Below are positions 1 to 7,705 of a stretch of DNA of 12,642 nt, piece after piece; position 1 is the stretch's first letter; every line of letters starts with the position of its first letter. A program made the translations under genes and the position numbers. The notes below the pieces were generated by a model. The model was not told where the DNA came from, ran no database searches, and was given only the letters and a program-made list of their open reading frames with translations. Source of the DNA: Entrophospora sp. SA101 (Eukaryota > Glomeromycota > Glomeromycetes > Entrophosporales > Entrophosporaceae); contig CAUDNR010000076.1 of the NCBI GenBank assembly GCA_958430865.1, forward strand, positions 28,867 through 41,508, written 5' to 3'.

Positions 1-10
1 GTCTCTCCTG

Positions 11-434
11 TTATATGTAATAAATGATTGAATCAATTGAATCGTGTATTTTTGTTATTGTGATGCTATGAAACACTTGGCGCAGTGGTATTTTTATTTT
101 TAGACGATCTTGCATAACGTTGTATGATGATAAATGATTTCGTGGTTTGAATGTGCTCATCGTCTGTAAACTTGATTGCTTGAAGATGGACAGGGACGTC
201 GTAGAAAGTTGAGTTCCGTGCGCTGAAATGGCCTGAGAGGAATTTCTCTACAAAAAAAAAACGAAAAAAAAATGTGGGGACGGCCGTCCTATTTGTATTT
301 TTTGAATTGATAAAATAGACAATTATTGTCTTGACCCTGAGTAATGTCGTTGTGCGAGTAAAAGACACGAAGCTCGCTGTCATGTTTTCGTTTAAAAGCT
401 TGTTGAAACTAGTTGCAATTAATTGAGAAACCAT
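11..434 (-). CDS. Possible small two-exon gene, product unknown
   Basis: Two reading frames on the minus strand join if an 88-base intron is removed. Exon 1 would run 434-336 (ATG at 434, 33 codons, starting MVSQLIATSF). The intron would be 335-248, with a weak GTCAAG donor and a good acceptor: two T-runs of 9 and 10 followed by GTAG. Exon 2 would be 247-11, 78 codons open to a TAA at 13-11. Both sites are phase 0, giving about 111 residues. Exon 2 is rich in Ser, Thr and Gln and then basic (MSTFKPRNHL..., then KIKIPLRQ). Local G+C is visibly higher than in the flanks, which fits coding sequence. Read without splicing, frame 434-66 is open for 122 codons, but it must translate the T-runs as Phe stretches, which looks artificial. 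No domain is recognised. The weak donor and lack of a clear branch point keep this tentative. The region could also be non-coding or part of a larger gene to the left. Confidence 0.25.
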
Positions 435-496
435 ATTTAGAAACTGATAATAAACCTAAATAATAAAAAAATGAAAAATTGGTACAACGTGGAACA

Positions 497-1754
497 GAAA
501 AATGCATTATTATAAGAACTATTACATTTTTGATCAATTAATGAAAGAGATCTTAGCAAATAATTACTTTTTCAATCAATTATCTTTGCAAACAATAAAC
601 CATTACTTTTTCGATCAATAAAACTATTAATTTCTTTGATAAATAAAGAACTGGCTTTTCCGATTAATTAATGAACGAGAAGGATCTTCGCAAACAAAAA
701 TATTACTTTTTTGATGTGAACCACATCAACCAATCCCTTCCTTTCTAAATGAACAATCCTGCAGTTACCGGATCAAATACCGATGTAATAAATAATAATT
801 TTCTTTAGGAAACGCGATGATGATGACAAAACGATGAAAATGGCAATGACAATACAATAATAAATAAGAAGAACAATATTTTCGATTATCGGATATTTAT
901 ATAAATAATCAGATTGGTAATCAAAAGTTACTATTAAAAGCAAAGCATGTATTAAATGTTATGATTGTTTCATTTATATAGTTATGTTGGTTTTATTCGC
1001 CAAGTGAGACTGTGTCCGTAGTACCAATAAAAAATAATTCCTTAAGAACCGGTTCAAGTTCAGGACTGGTCACAGGATTGATAACTTTAGTACCAAATAT
1101 TTATTTTCGGCGTATTAGATACTCGAGACATTTTAATTTATCGAATAATTTTATTTTTGAAGCTTTAATTATCAAATCCTTTAATTTATCTATAATCTAT
1201 AATAATTTCTATAAAAACAACATATTTATTATTATATGATGCGCTTCCCAAATATTTATACTTTATTTGTTTATTTGTTAATTTAAATTTTCCAAATTGC
1301 AATATTTTTTCCATTTTGAGATTTCCAAACTTGAATGAAAATGCTTTTTTTGTATATTTATAATAAAAACTAGTGCCACATTTTTATATATTAAATAATT
1401 TTGTACAACAATCTTTTATCCTAATTAGTTAATTTATAATAAATAAAAAACCCGATCTCTTCGTTCTTTTGAATTTTTGCCCGAGATTTTCACTACAGTT
1501 TTTTGGATATTGATATATAGTCCTGTTCTGTATTTTTCTTTTTATGATTATAAAGTTATAAATGATAAATATAAATTGTTAAATTATATGACCCCTCTGT
1601 TTGGGGCACGACTTGATTTATAGTTTGACATTGAAAAATCAAGTTGATGAGGAGTTTATTGAAATTGTTGCATTCAGATTCTATACGGTTTTCAAAAAGT
1701 CCACAACAAAAAAAAAAGGTAGTAGTGACGAATAGACACTTGCTAACGATAAAC
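497..1754. repeat. Dispersed ~1.25-kb repeat, copy 1
   Basis: This stretch is collinear with 6139-7362. Shared landmarks in the same order are: the GAAAAATGCATTATTA start; the GATGTG-AAC-CACATC hairpin at 713-727; CCGGATCAAATACC; GAAACGCGATGATGATGAC; AAGAACCGGTTCAAGTTCAG near 1048; a CCCCTCTGTTTGGGG block near 1592; and GACACTTGCTAAC at the end. The copies differ by many substitutions and by indels of tens of bases, so the duplication is not recent. I see no long terminal inverted repeats, target duplication or long ORF. The longest open stretch (1012-1239) begins with GTG and is not supported by copy 2. It ends about 250 bases before the repeat-protein gene at 2001, while copy 2 ends about 340 bases before the pseudogene at 7705. 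It could be a non-autonomous element or a segmental duplication carrying upstream DNA. Confidence 0.85.
519..735. repeat. Degenerate internal tandem repeat
   Basis: The words ATTACTTTTT-GATCAATTA and ...GATCTT-GCAAA recur: ATTACATTTTTGATCAATTA, then ATTACTTTTTCAATCAATTA, then ATTACTTTTTCGATCAATA, then ATTACTTTTTTGATG. They are separated by GATCTTAGCAAA, TCTTTGCAAACA and GATCTTCGCAAACA. Unit length is irregular, roughly 40 to 100 bases. The same arrangement is present in the second dispersed copy (about 6186-6400), so it predates the duplication. Confidence 0.6.
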
Positions 1755-1909
1755 TATATATATAATAAAAATGAAGTGTGTAACTATCCATCCAATTGCG
1801 GTTATAATTTTTCAAATATATATCAATAATATTTTGAAAACAATCAGTTGTCCGACAATAAATATTTTTTAGAAAATTTTTCACGCTTTTATAAAAAATA
1901 TTTTAAACA

Positions 1910-1919
1910 TATAAAAAAG
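1910..1919 (+). promoter_or_regulatory. Possible TATA box of the repeat-protein gene
   Basis: TATAAAAAAG lies about 80 bases before the ATG at 2001 and is followed by an A-rich leader, as expected for a short fungal 5' UTR. In DNA this A+T-rich such a match is weak evidence on its own. Confidence 0.3.
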
Positions 1920-2000
1920 ATGATTGTTCAAACAGGCGAAAAAAATTATTTTTTTAAAAAAACAAAATAAAATTATAATAAAAAATCAAAAAAATCAAAA

Positions 2001-3236
2001 ATGGATGATAATAATAATAACTCCGATGATAACGGTTTTAATTCTAATGAGCAAATACAAACAACGAGTATCACTAATCAATACCCGACTCCTAATAATA
2101 CAATTTATCAAAACTCTGAAGACATTTATCAAAATGTCGATGACAATAATTACGTTCATCAACAAAACATAATTCATAATTATCTTATTCATCAAAACCA
2201 AAACCATGAAGAAATTTATCATAATAATTACGTTCGCCAAAACGTGGTTCATAATACAATTTATCAAAATGTCGGTGATAATAATTACGCTCAACAAAAC
2301 ATGATTCATAATTATCTTATTCATCAAAACCAAAGCCATGAAGACATTTATCATAATGATAAGTACGTTCGCCAAAACATGGTTCATAATACTATTTATC
2401 AAAACCAAGAAGGCATTTATCAAAATTTCGGTGACAATAATTATGCTCATCAAAACATGATTCATAATTATCTTGTTCATCAAAATCCTGGAGAAATTTA
2501 TCATAATAATAATTGCGTTCGCCAAAACATGGTTCATAATACAATTTATCAAAACCCAGAAGACATTTATCAAGATATCGGTGATAATAATTACGCTCAT
2601 CAAAACATGATTCATAATTATCTTATTCATCAAAACCAAAACCATGAAGAAATTTATCATAATAATTACGTTCGCCAAAACATGGTTCATAATACAATTT
2701 ATCAAAATTCTGAAGATATTTATCAAAATTTCGGTGACAATAATTACGCTCATCAAAACATGATTCACAATTTTATTCATCAAAATCCTGGAGAAATTTA
2801 TTATAATAATAACTACGTTCACCAACACATGGCTCATAATACAATTTATCAAAACCCAGAAGACATTTATCAAAATGTCAGTGACAATAATTACGCTCAT
2901 CAACAAAACATAATTCATGATTATCTAATTCATCAAAACCCTGGAGAAATTTATCATAATAATAATTACGTTCGCCAAAACATGGTTCATCAAAATCATA
3001 AGCGTGAGGACGTTTATCAAAATGCTGGTGATGAGAATTACATGTGTCAAAAGATGATTTATAATCCACAAAACAATTTCATCGCTGAACAGAACTCAAG
3101 TAATATTACGAGCATTAATCATCAAAATTTTGTTGACAGCTATTTTGTTGGTCAAAATAATTTCACTAATCATCAAAACTCTACCATCGTCAACAATTTG
3201 ACTAAAGATCAAACGTTCCTACCCAAAATGTCGTAA
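2001..3236 (+). CDS. Asn/Gln/His/Tyr-rich tandem-repeat protein
   Basis: An uninterrupted 411-residue reading frame. The ATG at 2001 sits in a good eukaryotic context (A at -3, G at +4) after an A-rich leader. Residues 1-32 are a polar Asn/Asp-rich head. Residues 33-330 are six tandem units of 45-52 residues, each opening with NTIYQN, passing through DNNYAHQNMIHNYLIHQN and closing with YVRQNMVH (33-84, 85-129, 130-179, 180-230, 231-279, 280-330). Residues 331-364 are a decayed unit and 365-411 a non-repeated tail ending in KMS. In unit 4, 29 of 51 residues are Asn, Gln, His or Tyr. No signal peptide, membrane segment, Cys motif or known domain is visible. Units keep the protein frame although their lengths differ, and no unit is broken, which argues for selection on the protein. 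The TAA stop overlaps AATAAA (3236-3241), with another AATAAA at 3436-3441. Function is unknown: the composition suggests a low-complexity, possibly self-associating or metal-binding protein, but this is inference. Confidence 0.75.
   Translation: MDDNNNNSDDNGFNSNEQIQTTSITNQYPTPNNTIYQNSEDIYQNVDDNNYVHQQNIIHNYLIHQNQNHEEIYHNNYVRQNVVHNTIYQNVGDNNYAQQNMIHNYLIHQNQSHEDIYHNDKYVRQNMVHNTIYQNQEGIYQNFGDNNYAHQNMIHNYLVHQNPGEIYHNNNCVRQNMVHNTIYQNPEDIYQDIGDNNYAHQNMIHNYLIHQNQNHEEIYHNNYVRQNMVHNTIYQNSEDIYQNFGDNNYAHQNMIHNFIHQNPGEIYYNNNYVHQHMAHNTIYQNPEDIYQNVSDNNYAHQQNIIHDYLIHQNPGEIYHNNNYVRQNMVHQNHKREDVYQNAGDENYMCQKMIYNPQNNFIAEQNSSNITSINHQNFVDSYFVGQNNFTNHQNSTIVNNLTKDQTFLPKMS
2097..2990 (+). repeat. In-frame tandem repeat of ~150 bp, six units
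   Basis: DNA units begin at 2097, 2253, 2388, 2538, 2691 and 2838, each starting AATACNATTTATCAAAA or a close variant, and are highly similar at the nucleotide level. Lengths of 156, 135, 150, 153, 147 and 153 bases are all multiples of three. Unit 2 lacks the EDIYQN segment. Two versions of the middle exist: a long linker (NQNHEE or NQSHED; units 1, 2, 4) and a short one (NPGE; units 3, 5, 6). This suggests duplication of unit pairs or exchange between units. Confidence 0.9.
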
Positions 3237-4058
3237 ATAAATTGCTGGATAACAATAATAACTGATGTGTTGATATCAATGTTAATAAGCAAATCGATTT
3301 TAAATAACAACATTGGTGAAATCAATCATTTCTACTAATACTATTTATTTTTTAAGTATTACTATTACTGTTTATATTTTTATATTTTATATTTTTTGGG
3401 TTAAGCAATTATCATTATATATTATTATTATCAACAATAAAATTTGATTTTTCGAAAAAATTTAAAAATTGGTCATATTAATATGCAATGACCACACACT
3501 TAAAAATTACTCTTATTGTCATATTAGCAAGGTACCTTGATAATTTAAGAAAAACGCAATAAACTTTTTATTCTGTTAAATTTATGCGAAATAAATAATA
3601 TTATTTTGCTCCACGATAGTCTTTTATGACTGCATACTTTCTAAATATCACACTACTATTAATTTGCCATTAGCAATATAAACTTGAATGCTTTGATGAT
3701 TACACTATACTTCAATTTAACAAAATATCACCATAGCCCCAATTCTTGATTCAATAACTAATTATTTTGCTTTTTATAATCATGTCTAACCCTGACATTT
3801 TTTGTATAAGAACTAGTGTTGGTCTTAAAACTATTTTGAAGAGGCAAAAGTCAAAACAAAAATTAAAAGTTATATGTCAAAACTAATTTCGACTTATGGT
3901 GAAGCCTTTTGACTTTCACACAGTTGAAAAACTCTAGCCTTGGAAACTAACACCAATGGGAACCAGGAAATAAAATAAATAAATTTTTACTTGAAGTTTA
4001 TATTAGCTCATGCTAATGGTCACCTACAATTTCCCGCAATCTCCTACAACTCCAATCA
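3237..4058. other. Non-coding stretch with a small foldback
   Basis: No reading frame of note on either strand. It holds the 3' flank of the repeat-protein gene, with AATAAA at 3436-3441. A perfect 10-base inverted pair, AAAGTCAAAA (3847-3856) and TTTTGACTTT (3907-3916), sits inside a block that is less A+T-rich (about 3810-3960). That block may be the remains of a small element, but I could not define its ends or a target duplication. Confidence 0.4.
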
Positions 4059-4190
4059 CAGGGCTGGCAACGTAAAAGGCTAGAATCCTGATTTGGTAAA
4101 AATTTTATTGACTAAACTTGACTAACATATGACTAAGTAGTAATAGTTTAGTCAGTTTAGCCAAGTGTTCATTTGAGTTGCGCAGCCAGC
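4059..4190. mobile_element. Possible small MITE-like foldback element
   Basis: The left end CAGGGCTGGCAACG (4059-4072) resembles hAT-type termini. The right end GTTGCGCAGCCAGC (4177-4190) reads GCTGGCTGCGCAAC on the other strand, an imperfect inverted match (GCTGGC...CAAC). An inner imperfect palindrome is made by TTGACTAAACTTGACTAA (4108-4124) and TTTAGTCAGTTTAGCCAA (4147-4164). The length of about 130 bases fits a MITE. No transposase is present and no target duplication was established. The downstream 907-bp unit begins inside it at 4081, so its second copy lacks the left terminus. Confidence 0.35.
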
Positions 4191-4987
4191 TTTATTTAGC
4201 ACAAACTCACGTAATATTTTGTAAAACTTACAAACATGCTTTTGTAAAGCTTACAAACCCTGTTAATATTTACATATAGAACTTATCTAATCTAATAATT
4301 ATGGCAGATCCCGTAGCGTAAATTGAATTTCCTGATGGACCAATTGCGGGACGTTGCGCTATTTAACATCTATTTTTCTAAATGTAAATGTTGTAGTATC
4401 TTAATTCCGAAATTTGGATTTATGCTCAATCCAGGAAAGAATGGTTAAATAAAATGCTTAATTATAAAAAATCTCATCCAGCCTCTTGAGAATGATTTTT
4501 ACACGTGAGCGCAGAAAGAAGTGGTATCTTGAGACCAAAGTATTTATAATGGTGTCAGGCGATCTAAGTAAATCATGTTCTCTTCAAACAGGTAATTAAC
4601 TTGTGGTTTAAAAAAGAAAACTTGATGACAACGACGAAGAAAATAATGATAATGACTGTAATTTTAATACTAAAACATTTTAACATAAGAAAACAACAAA
4701 ATCAATCCGGCGAAACAACATTCAATCTCATTTCAGGATTAATTGTTGATTTTTTTTTAAATAATGTCTTTTGGTAATTTTATCTATAAAAAGGAGATCG
4801 CAGTTTCACGAAGTTGGTTGCGTTGTGATAAATACTCTCTATTGATCATGATGCGATCATGCCGGGAAGGGAAGAGAGAAGTCAACATAGCATGTCGATG
4901 TTGATGTTGAGGAGACGTTGAAGTTCAACTTTTGTTAAACTTGATTTTTGGGGAAGGAATTTCCTATGTTAAATTGCAAATATTCAT
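4081..4987. repeat. 907-bp tandem direct repeat, copy 1
   Basis: Every landmark I compared recurs exactly 907 bases later, from TAGAATCCTGATTTGG at the start to TTGCAAATATTCAT at the end. There was no indel and no substitution in the lines I compared. The unit has no ORF of note. Its contents are the inner part of a foldback element, GTAAAACTTAC and AATTTCCTGATGGAC words related to the insertion at 8650-8770, and a promoter-like TATAAAAAGG followed by a less A+T-rich block with GATCATGATGCGATCATGCC. Preceding base is C at 4080 and T at 4987, so the repeat starts at 4081. Confidence 0.95.
4785..4794 (+). promoter_or_regulatory. TATA-like box in the tandem unit (copy 1)
   Basis: TATAAAAAGG is followed within about 100 bases by a G+C-richer block. 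No protein longer than about 20 residues starts there, so if it is a promoter, its gene is missing, truncated or non-coding. Confidence 0.2.
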
Positions 4988-5894
4988 TAGAATCCTGATT
5001 TGGTAAAAATTTTATTGACTAAACTTGACTAACATATGACTAAGTAGTAATAGTTTAGTCAGTTTAGCCAAGTGTTCATTTGAGTTGCGCAGCCAGCTTT
5101 ATTTAGCACAAACTCACGTAATATTTTGTAAAACTTACAAACATGCTTTTGTAAAGCTTACAAACCCTGTTAATATTTACATATAGAACTTATCTAATCT
5201 AATAATTATGGCAGATCCCGTAGCGTAAATTGAATTTCCTGATGGACCAATTGCGGGACGTTGCGCTATTTAACATCTATTTTTCTAAATGTAAATGTTG
5301 TAGTATCTTAATTCCGAAATTTGGATTTATGCTCAATCCAGGAAAGAATGGTTAAATAAAATGCTTAATTATAAAAAATCTCATCCAGCCTCTTGAGAAT
5401 GATTTTTACACGTGAGCGCAGAAAGAAGTGGTATCTTGAGACCAAAGTATTTATAATGGTGTCAGGCGATCTAAGTAAATCATGTTCTCTTCAAACAGGT
5501 AATTAACTTGTGGTTTAAAAAAGAAAACTTGATGACAACGACGAAGAAAATAATGATAATGACTGTAATTTTAATACTAAAACATTTTAACATAAGAAAA
5601 CAACAAAATCAATCCGGCGAAACAACATTCAATCTCATTTCAGGATTAATTGTTGATTTTTTTTTAAATAATGTCTTTTGGTAATTTTATCTATAAAAAG
5701 GAGATCGCAGTTTCACGAAGTTGGTTGCGTTGTGATAAATACTCTCTATTGATCATGATGCGATCATGCCGGGAAGGGAAGAGAGAAGTCAACATAGCAT
5801 GTCGATGTTGATGTTGAGGAGACGTTGAAGTTCAACTTTTGTTAAACTTGATTTTTGGGGAAGGAATTTCCTATGTTAAATTGCAAATATTCAT
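4988..5894. repeat. 907-bp tandem direct repeat, copy 2
   Basis: Directly abuts copy 1 with no spacer. It ends at TATTCAT, after which a long T-run (from 5895) and a short GTGTGTG stretch follow. Such near-identity means very recent duplication, gene conversion, or an assembly artefact made by overlapping contig ends. Confidence 0.95.
5692..5701 (+). promoter_or_regulatory. TATA-like box in the tandem unit (copy 2)
   Basis: Second copy of TATAAAAAGG, exactly 907 bases after the first, with identical flanks. Confidence 0.2.
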
Positions 5895-6138
5895 TTTTTT
5901 TTTTTTTGTGTGTGTAAAATTAGCTTACAGATGAATATAATTTATTTTTTTCCAAGGTCGTAAAGCCTTTCTACTTTCAATGACACCCGACAGCCTTCCG
6001 TTTTTTTCTTTTGCTAGTCTTTTAACTTTGCTTGATTTTCTCTGCTACCTTCTTCCATGTTGAAACCAACATGAATTTAATAATTATTTACAATAATAAG
6101 AAAAAATCAATATATATCTTTTTTTTTGTCATGAAGAC

Positions 6139-7362
6139 GAAAAATGCATTATTATCTATTACTATTATACCGATCATATTTTAAGAACTATTACATTTTT
6201 GATCAATTAATGAAAGAGATCTTAGCAAATAATTACTTTTCAATCAATTATCTTAGCAAACAATAAACCATTACTTTTTCGATTAATAAAACTATTAATT
6301 TCTTTGATAAATAAAGAACTATGGCTTTTCCGATTAATTAATGAATGAGAAGGATCTTCGCAAACAAAAATATTACTTTTTTGATGTGAATCACATCAAC
6401 CAACCACCTCCTTTCTAAATAAACTATCTTGCAATTACCGGATCAAATACCCGATGTAATAAATAATAAATTTCTTTAGGAAACGCGATGATGATGACAA
6501 AACGATGAAAATGGTAATGGCAATAATAAATAAGAGTGGACAATAATCTTTTTTCTAACAATGCTTTCGAATATTGGAATTTATATAAAATCTTCAGATT
6601 GATAATTAAACACAAAGCATGCATTAAATGTTATGATTGTTTCATTTATATAGTTATATTGTTTTTTCAATGAGACTGTGCCTGTAGCACCGATAAAAAT
6701 AATTCCTCGATTATAACACTCAAAGTGTTCATAAATTCTTTAAGAACCGGTTCAAGTTCAGGACTAGTCACAGGTTTATGTCTGGATTGAGGATTTATTT
6801 CAACGTATTAGATACTTGAGACATTTTAATTTATCGAATAATTTTATTTTTGAAGCTTTAATTATTAAATCCTTTAATTTTATCTATTCATGTATAATAA
6901 TTTCAACTATAAAAACCAATATTTCGTATCCTATGATTCGTTTCCCAAATATTTATAATATACGTTAAATAAAAAGATTTTACATTTGTACCACAATACT
7001 TTTTTATATTCTAAATTGTATAATTTATAATAAATAAAAAAACCCGACCACTCACTTTTTTGGATGTTCTTCGTTCTTTGAATTTTTGCCCGAGGTTTTC
7101 ACTACAGTTTTTTGGATATTGATATATAGTCCTGTTTCGTATTTTTTCTTTTTATGATTATAAAGTTATAAATGATAAATATAAATTATTAAATTATATG
7201 GCTCCTCTGTTTGGGGCACGACTTGATTTATAGTTTGACATTGAAAATCAAGTTGATGAGGAGTTTATTGAAATTGTTGTATTCAGATTCTATACGTTTT
7301 TCAAAAATTCCACGACAAAAAAAAAGATAGTAGTGGCGAATAGACACTTGCTAACAATAAAC
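6139..7362. repeat. Dispersed ~1.25-kb repeat, copy 2
   Basis: Diverged second copy of 497-1754 in the same orientation, with the landmarks in the same order. Differences include an extra stretch after GCATTATTAT near 6152-6180, an added piece with an AACACT-CAA-AGTGTT hairpin near 6716-6731, and loss of several tens of bases corresponding to about 1255-1330 of copy 1. The GATGTGA-A-TCACATC hairpin (6383-6397) is kept, its stem one pair longer than in copy 1. No transposase, terminal inverted repeat or conserved ORF is seen. A GGTTCAAGTTC word in both copies recalls a pol III B box, but no tRNA-like fold was found. Confidence 0.85.
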
Positions 7363-7677
7363 AGTGCCCTTTTTATTGAATTATGGCAAAGGATTCTTTT
7401 CCAATTGTATGAACAATCCGTGGTAAAACTTATTATCCTTAACCCCTTAATGTATCATTACTATTATTATTTTTTTACAATAAAAAAACGGTTCAATATT
7501 CATTTTCCTATATTTTGATGATATCATTTAGTATTAATTAAATTAAAATCGTTATTTTGCATACAAATCTAAACTCGATAAGTCAGACGCAGCAATCAAT
7601 TGTTTAAAGTACTTTATAATATAAATAAATGTTCGATTTATCGATTTTAGATGTGTATTTATATAAACGCTCTATTT
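7363..7677. other. Non-coding spacer upstream of the pseudogene
   Basis: A+T-rich DNA between the second dispersed repeat and the start of the decayed gene. The short frame 7333-7518 starts with GTG inside the repeat and is not supported. No clear promoter element stands out. Confidence 0.4.
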
Positions 7678-7705
7678 TTTTTTTCTCTCAATTGAGAGAA
7701 AAAAA
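7678..7705. promoter_or_regulatory. 28-bp perfect palindrome touching the start codon
   Basis: TTTTTTTCTCTCAATTGAGAGAAAAAAA is fully self-complementary, centred between 7691 and 7692; its last A is the A of the ATG at 7705. In the inverted partial copy the matching place reads ATTTCTCTCAAAATTGTC, which is no longer palindromic. It could form a hairpin at the end of a 5' UTR, or be a chance or slippage product in T/A-rich DNA. Confidence 0.5.

Noticed and set aside
814..850. ATGATGA word resembling a box C of a C/D snoRNA.
   Set aside because: No D box at a suitable distance and no terminal stem.
1048..1070. GGTTCAAGTTC words resembling a pol III B box or a tRNA T arm.
   Set aside because: No acceptor stem, A box at proper distance or cloverleaf could be built in either copy.
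1012..1239. 75-codon frame in the dispersed repeat.
   Set aside because: Starts with GTG, has AT-driven composition and is broken in the second copy of the repeat.
1995..2918. Long minus-strand open frame of 307 codons rich in Ile, Met and Asn, resembling membrane helices.
   Set aside because: It is the antisense of the Asn/His-codon repeats (AAT reads as ATT, CAT as ATG) in the repeat-protein gene. The sense frame has the good start context and codon-periodic repeat unit.
2097..2990. Regular repeats that might suggest a CRISPR array.
   Set aside because: Units are ~150 bp, contiguous, coding in frame and without unique spacers between identical short repeats.
2878..3069. Second minus-strand frame over the end of the repeat gene.
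   Set aside because: Shadow of the sense repeat units with no start context or independent support.
3810..3960. Possible complete hAT-type MITE (AGTGTTGGT near the left, AACACCAAT near the right).
   Set aside because: The proposed ends are not true inverted matches; only a 10-base inner inverted pair is firm.
4859..4921. 20-codon frame (MPGREERSQH...) after the TATA-like site in each 907-bp unit.
   Set aside because: Too short and without any homology or context support.
6424..6624. 66-codon minus-strand frame.
   Set aside because: Lies in the diverged dispersed repeat and is not conserved in the first copy.
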